A stretch of 64,000 nucleotides of DNA, taken from NCBI GenBank assembly GCA_019339365.1, contig CP079859.1, forward strand, positions 310,001 through 374,000, given 5' to 3'. The notes under the pieces were generated by a model. The model was not told the DNA's origin. It saw nothing but the letters and a program-made list of their open reading frames with translations, and made no database searches. Source of the DNA: Vibrio neptunius. GTDB lineage: Bacteria > Pseudomonadota > Gammaproteobacteria > Enterobacterales > Vibrionaceae. The position numbers and the translations under genes were made by a program. This document shows, in pieces, positions 9,920 through 19,557 of this stretch; the first letter of the stretch is position 1, and every line of letters begins with the position of its first letter.

Positions 9920-9949
9920 GTGCCGAGCTCCTATGCGCGGCACCCTTTT
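9920..9949. terminator. Likely terminator between convergent protease-family gene and greB
   Basis: GTGCCG and CGGCAC (9920-9943) form a six-pair stem with a 12-base loop, followed by CCTTTT. The stem is short, so this is a moderate call. Confidence 0.6.
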
Positions 9950-10423
9950 CAACGGCTATAACAAATACTGTTCACAAACCACTCTTTCTCACCTTCCGGC
10001 GTTTTGACGCTGAATTCGTCATCCACTTCTTTCTTTAACAGGGCTCGCGCCATTGGCGAGTCAATCGAGATGTAATCTTTGGCGCCACCATAAATTTCAT
10101 CAGGGCCAACAATGCGAAACTTTTTCACTTCTCCAGATTCATTTTCCACTTCGACCCATGCACCAAAAACACTTTTCCTTCCTGCTGCGGAGCGTAATCC
10201 ACCACTTTCACCTGCTCAAGACGCTTGCGCAGGTAACGTACACGACGATCAATTTCACGCAGACGTTTCTTATTGTACTGATAATCCGCATTTTCTGAGC
10301 GATCACCTAAACTCGCTGCCCAAGTCACTTTTTAGTCACTTCCGGGCGATCTTCTTTCCATAGAAAATCGAGTTCTTTTTTAAGTCGGTCAAAGCCTTCG
10401 CGTGTGATTAGGTTTGTTTTCAT
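9949..10423 (-). pseudogene. greB: Transcription elongation factor GreB, two frameshifts as sequenced
   Basis: GreB enters the RNA polymerase secondary channel and stimulates cleavage of backtracked transcripts. Pieces of a normal GreB appear in three frames: MKTNLITREGFDRLKKELDF from ATG 10423, then [21 protein letters not shown] through the coiled-coil, then FRIVGPDEIYGGAKDYISID to the stop at 9949. The first break is at the T run 10329-10333 and the second at the A run 10165-10169; one more base in each restores a continuous 158-residue protein, the family length. The tip acidic residues (LGDRSEN) are intact. Two independent losses, both in runs, argue for sequencing error. It is divergent from ompR. 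Confidence 0.92.
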
Positions 10424-10606
10424 ATTTCTGACGCTAGTGAATTGAATATGGCGTATACATTAGCTAAAAAGGACTTAAAAAGGTAATAATCGTTAACAAT
10501 TCTTTGCGCCACTTTCATCAGAACAATGTTACATTTTGATTCGTGAGAAAGGGCTGTACATTAGCTCCGACAAAGCGCTGTCTTATTTAATAGGTGGAAT
10601 CATTAC

Positions 10607-11326
10607 ATGCAAGAAAATCACAAGATCTTAGTCGTTGATGACGATGCACGTTTACGTGCATTGCTGGAGCGTTACTTGTCTGAACAAGGATTCCAAGTAC
10701 GTAGTGTCGCTAACAGTGAGCAGATGGACCGCCTGTTAACCCGTGAAAACTTCCACCTGATGGTATTGGATTTAATGCTGCCAGGTGAAGATGGCCTGTC
10801 TATTTGCCGTCGCCTGCGTAACGCTAACAGTACCTTACCGATCCTGATGCTCACTGCAAAAGGTGATGAAATTGACCGAATTGTTGGCTTGGAAGTGGGC
10901 GCAGACGACTACCTGCCAAAACCATTTAACCCACGTGAGCTGCTGGCACGCATCAAAGCCGTATTGCGTCGTCAGACAACTGAACTGCCCGGTGCACCTA
11001 GCTCAGAAGAGTCGGTGGTCGAATTCGGTGAGTTCAGCCTAAACCTTGGTACACGTGAAATGTTTCGCGGTGAGGAGTCAATGCCTCTGACCTCGGGCGA
11101 ATTTGCGGTGCTTAAAGCGCTGGTTACCAATGCCCGTGAGCCGATGTCACGTGACAAACTAATGAATATGGCCCGCGGTCGTGAGTATTCTGCCATGGAA
11201 CGATCCATCGACGTACAGATTTCTCGTCTGCGTCGTATGCTGGAAGTCGATCCGAGTAAACCTCGTTATATTCAAACTGTATGGGGCTTAGGCTACGTTT
11301 TCGTACCAGACGGCAAAGAAGCATAA
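10607..11326 (+). CDS. ompR: Osmolarity response regulator OmpR
   Basis: OmpR is the DNA-binding half of the EnvZ-OmpR pair that controls porins and other envelope or acid/osmotic genes. The 239-residue product has a receiver domain with the acidic pocket (VVDDD), the phosphorylation site Asp55 (VLDLMLPGEDG) and Lys in YLPKPFNP. A winged-helix output domain follows from about 135, with the recognition region SAMERSIDVQISRLRRMLE. Length matches E. coli OmpR (239). A GGTGG ribosome site precedes ATG 10607. A strong terminator-like hairpin lies between it and envZ. Confidence 0.98.
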   Translation: MQENHKILVVDDDARLRALLERYLSEQGFQVRSVANSEQMDRLLTRENFHLMVLDLMLPGEDGLSICRRLRNANSTLPILMLTAKGDEIDRIVGLEVGADDYLPKPFNPRELLARIKAVLRRQTTELPGAPSSEESVVEFGEFSLNLGTREMFRGEESMPLTSGEFAVLKALVTNAREPMSRDKLMNMARGREYSAMERSIDVQISRLRRMLEVDPSKPRYIQTVWGLGYVFVPDGKEA

Positions 11327-11341
11327 TTGCTCACCTGATGA

Positions 11342-11369
11342 GAGTGCGAGACTGTGTCTCGCACTTTTT
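11342..11369 (+). terminator. Intrinsic terminator or attenuator between ompR and envZ
   Basis: AGTGCGAGAC, loop TGT, GTCTCGCACT forms a perfect ten-pair stem ending in TTTTT (11343-11369). It sits 16 bases after the ompR stop and 27 before envZ. If active, most transcripts would end after ompR and envZ would depend on read-through or its own promoter. Confidence 0.8.
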
Positions 11370-11396
11370 GTTTTCACCTCAATCAAGGCCACCAAT

Positions 11397-12706
11397 ATGC
11401 GTATTCGCAGTTCCTTTACTCAATCGATTTTTATCTTTCTTACCTTATTGATTGCCAGTCAGGTTTACTCCTACTACGCCGTGTTTAACTATGCTTTGAT
11501 GCCCAGTCTTCAGCAGTTTAATAAGATCCTCAGTCACGAAATCAATTTAATGCTCGACGATTCAGCAGCCATCGAGGGGGATTGCAGATGGATGCTCCAC
11601 TTAGACGCAGAGTGTTAGAACAGCTTGGCGTCACCATCCACGCCGACGATAGCCCGATAGCGGATGAGTATTATCACGCCATCAGTATAGATCTCATGAG
11701 CGAGGAGATGAGCAAAGAACTCGGTTCACCGACCGATGTACGCATGATGCTAGGCACTGACAGCTACATTCTGTGGATGAGAATCGATTCATTGCCTGGT
11801 TCGCTGCTGCGTATTCCGCTATCTGAACTACAGGAAGAAGACTTTGCGCCTCTATTTCGCAATAGCTTAATTATGGCGTTACTCATCGTCGCCGGTGGTT
11901 GGCTTTTCATCCGTTTACAAAACCGACCTTTGATTGATCTAGAAAAAGCCGCCAAAGGTGTTGGTCGAGGGGACATTCCTCCGCCATTACCTGAGAAAGG
12001 CGCGACGGAAATCCGTTCGGTGACAAGGGCATTCAATCAGATGTCTAAAGGTATTCAGGCTCTAGAAGAAGACCGTACTCTGCTCATGGCCGGTATCAGT
12101 CATGATTTGAGAACCCCTCTGACTCGGATCCGGCTTGCTACTGAAATGATGTCACCGGAAGATAGCTATTTGGCTGAAGGCATCATCAGTGATACCGAAG
12201 AGTGTAACGAGATCATCAGCCAGTTTATGGACTACCTAAAACCCGTCAACAAAGATTCATTCATCGACGTTGACCTTAATGACATCGCCAATGATATTGC
12301 AACTTCAGAAGGTGGTTATGAGATTCAAATTGAAACTGAGCTGCAACAGCCCCTTAGGTTTACCAATGGCAGTCCGATCGCGATTAAACGAGCAGTAAGT
12401 AACTTAGTTGTAAACGCCATACGGTATGGTAATGGCTGGGTCAAAGTCAGCACTGGTGTCACTGCAGATAATAAACGGGTTTGGGTGTGTATAGAGGACA
12501 ACGGTCCGGGTATAGAGCAAAGCCAAGTAAGCAAGCTGTTTGAACCTTTCACCCGCGGCGACACCGCCAGAGGCAGCGAAGGTACAGGACTTGGACTCGC
12601 CATAGTGAAGCGTATTGCTAGCCAGCATAAAGGGACGGTGCTAATCAATAATCGTAGCGGTGGTGGCTTACGGGCGCAGATCAGTTTTCCAGCAGTCGGC
12701 AAATAG
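11397..12706 (+). pseudogene. envZ: Sensor histidine kinase EnvZ, frameshifted as sequenced
   Basis: EnvZ is the inner-membrane osmosensor that phosphorylates and dephosphorylates OmpR. The first part (from ATG 11397) holds transmembrane helix 1 and the start of the periplasmic region. The frame breaks at the G run 11576-11580 (five G); six would restore [16 protein letters not shown] and a product of about 436 residues. The downstream frame has transmembrane helix 2 ([17 protein letters not shown]), HAMP, the H-box [10 protein letters not shown], the N-box [10 protein letters not shown], and G-boxes DNGPGI and GTGLGLAIV. All kinase motifs are intact, so error in the run is more likely than loss of the gene. 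It ends next to the convergent gsp operon. Confidence 0.92.
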
Positions 12707-12714
12707 CCTATCCA

Positions 12715-12740
12715 ATAAAAAAGGGCGTTAGCCCTTTTTT
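12715..12740. terminator. Bidirectional terminator between envZ and gspN
   Basis: AAAAAAGGGC, loop GTTA, GCCCTTTTTT is a short stem with A and T runs on both sides, serving the convergent envZ and gspC-N units. Confidence 0.85.
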
Positions 12741-12755
12741 TGGATATCAACAGAT

Positions 12756-13517
12756 TTAAAGGCGTCCATGATAAGTAAACTGATAACGACCTTCAGAGTC
12801 TGGCGATGGAAGCCATTTCAGCTGTTCCGCCAGCGAACTAGGAAACTCGTTGCCCGGCTTAAACCAAGCGGAAGCCTGATAGCTGCGATTAGCTTGGATC
12901 ATAACTTCCGCCGCACTGCTCACCTGTTGGCTGTTTTGATCACCTTTCAATGTGATCTGGCTATCCTGACAACTAAAGTTAACCACCACTGGACCAACGC
13001 TAAGCTCATCCAATGGCGTAATCACTTTGTCAGTATTCCACACTACTGAACCTTCAGCGGTCTGGCAATATGGAGCGGCATAAACCATCGACTTAATACT
13101 CAGCTCAACCTGCCCTGTCAGTTCCACTGGAACGGGCACTGGAGGCGCCAGTTCGAGAATTTTTGCAACGGGCAATGAAGCGATCAAGTTTTCAGCATAA
13201 GGGCCAGACATACTGTAGCCTACCACACCACGTCCCGTCATTTGCATATCACTGCCACGACCAAAACGCACCTGAGCTTCGGCTTTACCCATGAGCAATT
13301 TTAGTGGCGCCAATTGCCAATGTAAGGCGCCTAACTTCTGGCTTTGCCAGGTTAACCCTGTGGCGCTGCCATCCCAGACCGTACCTGAGACACCATGGAC
13401 GACTAGCTGAGGTGGCAATGGTAAATAGTTCAGCGCAACCTGAGCTGGAACATGCGCCACAGCACTGATCAGAAAGACCATCACCAACGTCAGACTGAGC
13501 AGAATGACTTTTTTCAC
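12756..13517 (-). CDS. gspN: Type II secretion system protein GspN
   Basis: Last gene of the secretion operon. GspN is an accessory inner-membrane component present in some type II systems, including Vibrio EpsN; its exact role is unclear. The 253-residue product has one N-terminal membrane anchor (KKVILLSLTLVMVFLISAV) followed by a periplasmic domain. The domain shows the family pattern VAHVPAQVALNYLPLPPQLVVHGVSGTVWDGSATGL. It begins six bases after gspM, so it is translated from the same message. The bidirectional hairpin after it ends the operon. Confidence 0.93.
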   Translation of the reverse strand: MKKVILLSLTLVMVFLISAVAHVPAQVALNYLPLPPQLVVHGVSGTVWDGSATGLTWQSQKLGALHWQLAPLKLLMGKAEAQVRFGRGSDMQMTGRGVVGYSMSGPYAENLIASLPVAKILELAPPVPVPVELTGQVELSIKSMVYAAPYCQTAEGSVVWNTDKVITPLDELSVGPVVVNFSCQDSQITLKGDQNSQQVSSAAEVMIQANRSYQASAWFKPGNEFPSSLAEQLKWLPSPDSEGRYQFTYHGRL

Positions 13518-13523
13518 TTAGCT

Positions 13524-14015
13524 TTACCTTTTAACAAACTGTAAGCGCTTGACTTCAACAGTCCCATCTTGATCACCTTTATCAATGTCCATAAAGGTAG
13601 CGGATACACCGTGTTTTTCCTGCAGGAACGTCATCCAATCAAGTAAGCGATTGAATGGCATCGGTTGAACCCAAACCTGCAGTTCCTCGCCACGTGGCTG
13701 AACTCTGACAAGCTCTGCTCCAAAACGTGAAGCCGTTGAAGAAATGGACTGATTAAGTGGCAAGCTCGACGATGCCACTCCGCCTTGAGCACGCAGTTGA
13801 CTGATAGTGTCTGCTTTGTCTTTCACCCAGTTGAGCAATTGTTTCTCGCTCTGGATACGATTCGTCGCCATGTCGGCACGCTGACTGACTGGTTGCAATA
13901 TGCCCCAGTAGATCACACCCAAAAATAACAATACCGAACAAGCAATCAGCAAACGTTGCTCACGTTGGCTGGTACCTGCCCACCATGCCTGAAGTGAAGA
14001 TAGTAATTGTTTCAC
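13524..14015 (-). CDS. gspM: Type II secretion system protein GspM
   Basis: GspM is a bitopic inner-membrane protein that pairs with GspL to form the assembly platform. I place the start at GTG 14013-14015 (VKQLLSSLQAWWAG), eight bases after an AGGGAG site; the longer open frame overlaps gspL deeply and lacks support. The product is 163 residues: short cytoplasmic N-terminus, one membrane helix (LLIACSVLLFLGVIYWGIL) and a ferredoxin-like periplasmic domain. It starts inside the end of gspL, overlapping by a few codons or ending just before it, in the normal L-M order. Confidence 0.93.
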   Translation of the reverse strand: MKQLLSSLQAWWAGTSQREQRLLIACSVLLFLGVIYWGILQPVSQRADMATNRIQSEKQLLNWVKDKADTISQLRAQGGVASSSLPLNQSISSTASRFGAELVRVQPRGEELQVWVQPMPFNRLLDWMTFLQEKHGVSATFMDIDKGDQDGTVEVKRLQFVKR

Positions 14016-14025
14016 CAGCAGCTCC

Positions 14026-15240
14026 CTATAATCGCTTAAGCACAAAGGTGCCATTAACGAGAGTCCCTGATTTACTCAGTTGTCCCTGCTCAACCGTAAA
14101 TTGACCAGACATCAGTTCACGCGCTTTCTCAAACGTCTGGAAATCATTGCTTTGCGCCTGAAGCCTGACTTCTCCGCGAGTACTGTCATACTTGAAGCTG
14201 GTGAGCTTGAGGCTCGGGACCTGCTTCATCACTTGAGGCATTTTCACCATCCACTCCAGTACCGAGTCACCACTACCACCACCAGACAGTCGGCTCTCCT
14301 CCCGCTCCATTTCTCGTTTGAGATAGGTGACGGTCGGAATTTTACTCATGTTGGTCACTTGACGGAAAATACGTTCACTTTCCTCACGATAGGCGTTGGC
14401 TTGCGTTTCAGCACTTTGGATTTGCAGCCAGTTGTCGACACTGAGAATGGCAACCAAGATTCCTGCTGCAATCGCCGCTTTACGCCAAACCTTGAGATGA
14501 CGACCAAAAGACGACTTCGGCTTAAACTCACCGGACAACAGGTTGACTTTACTTTTGACAGCTTGTTCAGCCAGTAGCTGCATGACCAACTGTGGTTGTT
14601 CGTTGTGCCATTTTTGATCATCGGCTAACGTTAGTTCTGGTAAGGGGGAATAGGCCTGAAGTGGCAGATATTCATCCCCTTGCTTCACCCAGTCAGACTG
14701 AGCCAAGAACGGCAACCAAGCTAGCTCAATACTGACCGCACTGAACTGACCTTTTTTCACCAACCACTGACCATCCAGCTCTACCGCACTCAAGCCTGAC
14801 TCTTCAGCGACAGGCAAAGCCAATGCATCAGGTAATACCTTACGCACAGCAAAGCCAAGCTGTCGCATGTCAGCTAATATTGATTCCAACCAGCTGTAGT
14901 CAATACCACAGACATAAGCCTGATTGGCTGCCTTTGCCAAAATAGTAAAATGGAGCTCATCCACATCCTGCGCCACATCGTCTTCCAACATGAATGGCAG
15001 CATAGACTCAAACTGACGATTCGCGCCTGCTGGGACTTCCAGCTGCGTCAGAACCAAATTGGCTGCGGACACCAGTACAATAACTTGGCGCCCTTCTGCG
15101 TAATTGGCAAGCTCAGTCAAATCTTGGTGATTTTGCAGTTCACCGCTCGCTATCACTTCCTTTTGGCTTTCTGACCAAACCAGCCATTGAATCGCTGCTG
15201 TTTTACTTTTGCTCAGCCGAACGATTAGAAACTCGTTCAC
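14026..15240 (-). CDS. gspL: Type II secretion system protein GspL
   Basis: GspL binds the ATPase GspE on the cytoplasmic side and GspM in the membrane, linking energy to pseudopilus assembly. I place the start at GTG 15238-15240 ([10 protein letters not shown]), right after a GGAGG site, giving 404 residues; this matches the V. cholerae EpsL N-terminus. The cytoplasmic actin-like domain covers about 1-240, a membrane helix lies near 255-275 ([18 protein letters not shown]), and a periplasmic domain follows. The start overlaps the end of gspK by 38 bases, suggesting coupled translation. Confidence 0.94.
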   Translation of the reverse strand: MNEFLIVRLSKSKTAAIQWLVWSESQKEVIASGELQNHQDLTELANYAEGRQVIVLVSAANLVLTQLEVPAGANRQFESMLPFMLEDDVAQDVDELHFTILAKAANQAYVCGIDYSWLESILADMRQLGFAVRKVLPDALALPVAEESGLSAVELDGQWLVKKGQFSAVSIELAWLPFLAQSDWVKQGDEYLPLQAYSPLPELTLADDQKWHNEQPQLVMQLLAEQAVKSKVNLLSGEFKPKSSFGRHLKVWRKAAIAAGILVAILSVDNWLQIQSAETQANAYREESERIFRQVTNMSKIPTVTYLKREMEREESRLSGGGSGDSVLEWMVKMPQVMKQVPSLKLTSFKYDSTRGEVRLQAQSNDFQTFEKARELMSGQFTVEQGQLSKSGTLVNGTFVLKRL

Positions 15241-16228
15241 CGATCCCTCCAAAGCGACGGCGTATTACCGTTGCAGTTTCTCTATTATTACTAAACAACA
15301 GGCTGCGAATTCGCACCCTGGATTTATCCACTAGCACCTCAGCATCGAGCTCGAAATACACGCTATCGACACTCAGGTAGCCTTTGACTTGTTTTTTGAC
15401 ATCCTCACTCAAACCACTTAGGTCCGATTCAGCGAGGAAGTCATCCGTTGATGCCCATCCATCGGGGCCACGGTTTTCTATAATCTGTTTTGCCTGAGAC
15501 GAGCTCAGGTTCGGATAGAACATAGCCGCCAGCAGCACTGCATGCTCTGGCGCAATGGTATTCACATTCAGACGAAAATCAGACGTGGGCAGTGCGCAAA
15601 TCATCGGAGCGACTTTTTCCATCACTTCACCACTGACCTGATTTACTGCTCGCAACTCACTGCTGTCTGCTAACAGTGTATTAGCACTCAAATACGCAGG
15701 TGATAAACCTTCGTAGTGGCTGTCTTCGACGCCCGATGAGGAGTTCACCGAATCATTGCTATCAACAAACTCCCATAGTGACTGTGCAATGGTTTCTGCT
15801 TCGTAATTGTCCACCTGCAACTCCTCAAGCAGGTTCTGAAACTTTTCCACCAAGAAAGGGAGCTGAGCAGACCCTGCGGTTTGCTCCGCACCAGACAGCG
15901 CATTGATATTGAAACAGGCTTGTGCATCATGCAACTTACCGCTCACGGTGCCATAGTCCAAGGCCATGCTATTCAGCTCTTGTGCCCAAGGCTGTGACAG
16001 ATTGATGCTGTCATCGTTATCTTTATAACTTTGTTCTATACCATACTTCGCGAGAGCTTCAACACCCAGACTGTACCAGTACGCTTGCTGATAACTGATT
16101 TGGCTGCCAGCACGCTTAAACTGACTAAACAAACGATCAGCCATACTGGCAGCGATACTGACCATCACCGCCAAGAGGAGCAAAATCACGATTAAGGCAA
16201 CACCGCGCTGAGGGCGTTTAGCTGTCAT
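15203..16228 (-). CDS. gspK: Type II secretion minor pseudopilin GspK
   Basis: GspK is the largest minor pseudopilin and caps the pseudopilus tip with GspI and GspJ. The start ATG 16226-16228 gives MTAKRPQRG followed by [17 protein letters not shown], a class III signal peptide cleaved after Gly; as usual for GspK the +5 position is not Glu. The product is 341 residues, with the large alpha-domain insertion typical of the protein. A longer frame to 16261 overlaps gspJ and is less likely. It overlaps gspJ by 11 bases and gspL by 38. Confidence 0.94.
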   Translation of the reverse strand: MTAKRPQRGVALIVILLLLAVMVSIAASMADRLFSQFKRAGSQISYQQAYWYSLGVEALAKYGIEQSYKDNDDSINLSQPWAQELNSMALDYGTVSGKLHDAQACFNINALSGAEQTAGSAQLPFLVEKFQNLLEELQVDNYEAETIAQSLWEFVDSNDSVNSSSGVEDSHYEGLSPAYLSANTLLADSSELRAVNQVSGEVMEKVAPMICALPTSDFRLNVNTIAPEHAVLLAAMFYPNLSSSQAKQIIENRGPDGWASTDDFLAESDLSGLSEDVKKQVKGYLSVDSVYFELDAEVLVDKSRVRIRSLLFSNNRETATVIRRRFGGIGERVSNRSAEQK

Positions 16229-16871
16229 TGCTTTTCTCCTCAGAACCGCCCATTTGGCCACCCGCCGTCATATAAATACGCTCAATCTTGCCATAGTCTT
16301 CTAGTTCAAGTTCAACCGCTACTGCTTGAGGTAACGTGGCTTTCTTATCCCACTCCTTTTTCCAGTCTGAGCCATCAAAGAACTTCACATTAAACTTTTC
16401 CACTTTGTCGAGCAATGGCATGACGATTCCCGTTTGTCCCGCAGGCGTATCAGCGTAGCGCCACCAGACACGCTCCAAAACGTCATCCTTGATTCGATAA
16501 CCCACTTTACTCACTTCGCCACGTGGAAATTGCTGCTGCGGGTTATGCCAGCCTAAGCGAGTGAACAAGATCCCGTTGGCATCAGAGTCCAGCAAATACT
16601 CTTTCCACTGTATCAACAGACCATTGGACTCCTCACCATTGGTACGAGTCTGACGCAGTGCCATCTGACGAAAGTCGCCATCCATAAACACTAAGGCTCG
16701 TTGCAGCGTTTTCAGTCGCTCGCTGCGCTCCATGGACAGTTCGTTGCTGCGCTGGACCTGATTGAGCACCTGATAAGCGCCCACGCTCAAGCTGGCAAAG
16801 ATGGCAATCGCCACCAAAACTTCAATCAGTGTGAAACCGCCCTGAGAGGCTGGTGTTTTACTTCGCCACAT
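16218..16871 (-). CDS. gspJ: Type II secretion minor pseudopilin GspJ
   Basis: GspJ is a minor pseudopilin of the tip complex. The 217-residue product starts [12 protein letters not shown] and continues [20 protein letters not shown]: a prepilin peptidase site after Gly with Glu at +5, then the hydrophobic spine. The C-terminal periplasmic part contains the family-typical [21 protein letters not shown] segment around the pseudopilin head. Its start overlaps the end of gspI by 14 bases and its end overlaps gspK, as in other Vibrio eps operons. Confidence 0.95.
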   Translation of the reverse strand: MWRSKTPASQGGFTLIEVLVAIAIFASLSVGAYQVLNQVQRSNELSMERSERLKTLQRALVFMDGDFRQMALRQTRTNGEESNGLLIQWKEYLLDSDANGILFTRLGWHNPQQQFPRGEVSKVGYRIKDDVLERVWWRYADTPAGQTGIVMPLLDKVEKFNVKFFDGSDWKKEWDKKATLPQAVAVELELEDYGKIERIYMTAGGQMGGSEEKSNDS

Positions 16872-17211
16872 AGCTTCTCACCGTCACCACTGGCGAACTT
16901 TTTTCACTGGTCGCCACTTTGACATCAAACGCCTGCAAAATATCACCGGCGGTCTCAACAGGTTCTATCGACCAGAACCAATCGCGCCCAGCTAATTCAT
17001 CCTTACCTTTCTTCTTACTCGGTTTACTCCCTGCCAACATGACTTTAGCCATCTGATTGTCAGCGACTAATGCAGCAAACGTTTTTTCTTCCAGATAATT
17101 TAATGTGTTGATGTGCTGGCTTACAGAGCGAATTGTCGCGATCGCAGCGGTAGCGAATATCGCTAACGCAACCAATACTTCTAATAGCGTCATACCCCGT
17201 TTAGCTTTCAT
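16858..17211 (-). CDS. gspI: Type II secretion minor pseudopilin GspI
   Basis: GspI starts assembly of the GspI-J-K tip complex. The product is short (117 residues), as expected. It begins MKAKRG then MTLLEVLVALAIFATAAIA, a prepilin peptidase site with Glu at +5 and a hydrophobic helix. The small globular head ends in a typical [12 protein letters not shown]. It overlaps both gspH (11 bases) and gspJ (14 bases), so the four minor pseudopilin genes are tightly coupled. Confidence 0.95.
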   Translation of the reverse strand: MKAKRGMTLLEVLVALAIFATAAIATIRSVSQHINTLNYLEEKTFAALVADNQMAKVMLAGSKPSKKKGKDELAGRDWFWSIEPVETAGDILQAFDVKVATSEKSSPVVTVRSYVAK

Positions 17212-17803
17212 CTTCGCTTTCTCCCGGAGCCAATAGCACTATTTGTCCATTTTCTTTTGCCACTACCTTCCATGCATCCTGCTCTTCATCGCCTTGTTCA
17301 GGATAAATGGCAACAGAAAATGGCGTGACTTCACCACTAGAAACAATAAATACTTGTGGCGGGCGCAACTTTTTCTTTTCTTTATATTCAGCAAACATAT
17401 CTTCATCAAACAGGCTTCCCGGTTTGAACAGACGTTCATCATCAGCCCATGCGCCCACTCCCATATTCAGCGTCACGGCAACCGACTCATTCATCTTCGT
17501 TTCGTATGGAATTTGGTCGATGTTGAGCTTCTGCCAACCTTCACTTTCCAACGACATCAAGTAGTAGATCGATTTTTTCTCGTCGACGCGCAGGCCGAAA
17601 TCTCTTCCACTGAGCATCGCTTCTTCATTAAGGAGCAATATTCGTTGAAAAAGAGATTCAGCCTGCTTCTTTGCGACGTCTTTTGAACTGGTAGGTAACG
17701 TAGAGATCACCGCTACTGAAGCGAGGGATACGAGTACCAAAACCAGTAAGATTTCCAGCAAAGTAAAGCCAGTACGAGCAAGAGTTGGGTAACGTTGGCG
17801 CAT
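17201..17803 (-). CDS. gspH: Type II secretion minor pseudopilin GspH
   Basis: GspH is a minor pseudopilin that links the tip complex to the major GspG shaft. The 200-residue product begins MRQRYPTLARTG then FTLLEILLVLVLVSLASVAVIS: peptidase site after Gly12, Glu at +5. The head domain is the expected beta-rich form. It is the first gene after the terminator-like hairpin that separates it from gspG, and so probably is made in smaller amounts. Confidence 0.94.
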   Translation of the reverse strand: MRQRYPTLARTGFTLLEILLVLVLVSLASVAVISTLPTSSKDVAKKQAESLFQRILLLNEEAMLSGRDFGLRVDEKKSIYYLMSLESEGWQKLNIDQIPYETKMNESVAVTLNMGVGAWADDERLFKPGSLFDEDMFAEYKEKKKLRPPQVFIVSSGEVTPFSVAIYPEQGDEEQDAWKVVAKENGQIVLLAPGESEDES

Positions 17804-17806
17804 AGG

Positions 17807-17834
17807 AAAAAGAGGGCGGCTTATGCCGCCTCTG
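17807..17834 (-). terminator. Terminator-like hairpin (attenuator) between gspG and gspH
   Basis: On the minus strand AGAGGCGGC, loop ATAA, GCCGCCCTCT with one bulged base is followed by TTTTT, three bases after the gspG stop. It lies inside the operon, so partial termination would give more gspG than downstream message. Confidence 0.78.
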
Positions 17835-17836
17835 CC

Positions 17837-18280
17837 TTATTGAAAGTCCTGAATATTCCAGTTACCGATATCAGCATTGACACCCTCACCACCTTCTTGA
17901 CCATTAGCACCTAGGGTGAAAATATCGATGTTGCCGTTGTCACCTGGGCTCAAGTATTGGTAATCATTGCCCCAAGGGTCGGTTGGCAGACGCTTGATGT
18001 AACCACCGTCGCGATAGTTACGTGGTTCAGGGCTTGATGGCTTATTGACTAACGCTTCCAAACCTTGGTCTGTGGTCGGATAAACACTGTTATCGAGCTT
18101 ATACATATCCAGTGCATTTTCTAACGCAACAATATCAGTAATGGCTTTTTGTTGGTCAGCCTTCTCTTTGTTCCCTAGAAGGTTAGGAACAACAAAACTC
18201 GCTAAAATACCTAAGATGACGACAACAACCATCACCTCTAGAAGTGTAAAGCCAGACTGCTTGTTCATTTTTCTTTTCAT
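17837..18280 (-). CDS. gspG: Type II secretion major pseudopilin GspG
   Basis: GspG is the main subunit of the pseudopilus that pushes substrates through the secretin. I place the start at ATG 18278-18280 (MKRKMNKQSG), behind GGAG; the product is 147 residues. Cleavage after Gly10 leaves FTLLEVMVVVVILGILASFVVPNL, with Glu at +5 and the conserved Pro in the helix. The C-terminal head has the calcium-site region DGGYIKRLPTDPWGNDYQYLSPGDNGNIDIFTLGANG typical of GspG (split here only as description). A hairpin with a T run follows, consistent with high expression. Confidence 0.96.
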   Translation of the reverse strand: MKRKMNKQSGFTLLEVMVVVVILGILASFVVPNLLGNKEKADQQKAITDIVALENALDMYKLDNSVYPTTDQGLEALVNKPSSPEPRNYRDGGYIKRLPTDPWGNDYQYLSPGDNGNIDIFTLGANGQEGGEGVNADIGNWNIQDFQ

Positions 18281-18333
18281 TGTAATCTCCAAATAAAAGT
18301 TCATAGCGAGAGGTTAAACTGCTCTCAGTATGA

Positions 18334-19557
18334 CTATCCACTCATTAAGTTGTTCATTTCTAAAATTGGCATCAGAGTCGCCATTACGATAAACAGCACT
18401 AATCCAGCCATCAGTGCAATCAATGCCGGAGTGAAAATACCTAAAGCAATATTGACCGTTGATTCAAAGTTGGCGTCCTGATTGTCAGCCGCACGAGTAA
18501 GCATGCTCTCTAGCTCACCACTCTGTTCACCACTGGCAATCATGTGTAGCATCATCGGCGGGAAGAGCTTGGTCTGTTCGAGTGATTTGCGCAGGCTCGC
18601 CCCTTCACGAACGTTATCAGTCGCGCTGAGGACCTGCTGCTTGACGTAGTGATTCGACATCACGTCTACCGCCACTTTCATGCCTTCCAAGATCGGAATA
18701 GCACTGGAAGTACAGATAGATAAGGTACGCGCAAAGCGAGAGGTATTCAGGCCACGAGAGATTTTGCCAATCATTGGCATATGAACAATCTTACGATCCC
18801 AGCTCAAGCGCAGGTTTGGTTTACTTAGAGCAAACTTAAACAAATACACCAGAACGGCCAGAGCCACTAAAAGTTGAATACCCCAGTGTTGAATAAAATC
18901 ACTGGAAGCAAGAAGGAACTGAGTCGACTGAGGCAACTCTTGCCCCATCTGAACAAACTGGCCAACAATCTTGGGCACCACTGCCGCGAGCAAAAACGCC
19001 ACTATACCGACGGCAAAAACCACCAGAACCACAGGGTAAATCATTGCCTGCTGCAGTTTAGAGCGCATTTTTTGTCGATTCTCTGCATAGTCCGCCAAAC
19101 GCTCCAAAACCGCATCTAGATGGCCAGATTTTTCTCCCGCCGACACCATAGAGCGGAACAAGTCATCAAAGATGTGCGCGAAGTCCGCGAGACTGTCAGA
19201 CAACGTATAACCTTCAGTAACCTTTGAACGTACCGCCAGCAACATGGTACGAATTCGCGGCTTTTCAGACTGCTCCGAAACTGCTTTCAGACACTCTTCT
19301 AGCGGCATTCCTGATTGAACTAAGGTCGCCAACTGGCGAGTAATCAGAGCTAAGTCAGGCGTACTGATACCGCGCTTGAAGGTCAGCCCAGCTTGCTCGG
19401 TCTGCTTTTTGGCTTTCTGACGTGTTTCACTCACCTCAACAGGCATTAAGCCTTGCTCTTTTAGCCGAGCTCGGACCTGACGTGCGTTATCGCCTTCAAT
19501 GACCCCTTTCTGGGTTTTGCCTTTCTTATTGAGGGCTTTATATTCAAACGCTGCCAT
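18334..19557 (-). CDS. gspF: Type II secretion inner-membrane platform protein GspF
   Basis: GspF is the polytopic core of the inner-membrane assembly platform. The 407-residue product has two T2SSF repeats (about 70-195 and 275-398), each ending in membrane helices such as VVLVVFAVGIVAFLLAAVVP and the C-terminal IALMAGLVLFIVMATLMPIL. The N-terminal segment FEYKALNKKGKTQKGVIEGD is the family hallmark. It starts within the gspE stop region (sharing base 19557), so translation is probably coupled. Confidence 0.97.
   Translation of the reverse strand: MAAFEYKALNKKGKTQKGVIEGDNARQVRARLKEQGLMPVEVSETRQKAKKQTEQAGLTFKRGISTPDLALITRQLATLVQSGMPLEECLKAVSEQSEKPRIRTMLLAVRSKVTEGYTLSDSLADFAHIFDDLFRSMVSAGEKSGHLDAVLERLADYAENRQKMRSKLQQAMIYPVVLVVFAVGIVAFLLAAVVPKIVGQFVQMGQELPQSTQFLLASSDFIQHWGIQLLVALAVLVYLFKFALSKPNLRLSWDRKIVHMPMIGKISRGLNTSRFARTLSICTSSAIPILEGMKVAVDVMSNHYVKQQVLSATDNVREGASLRKSLEQTKLFPPMMLHMIASGEQSGELESMLTRAADNQDANFESTVNIALGIFTPALIALMAGLVLFIVMATLMPILEMNNLMSG

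Noticed and set aside
9949..10423. Two separate small genes in place of greB
   Set aside because: The pieces are consecutive parts of one GreB protein in different frames, each joined by a single base in a run.
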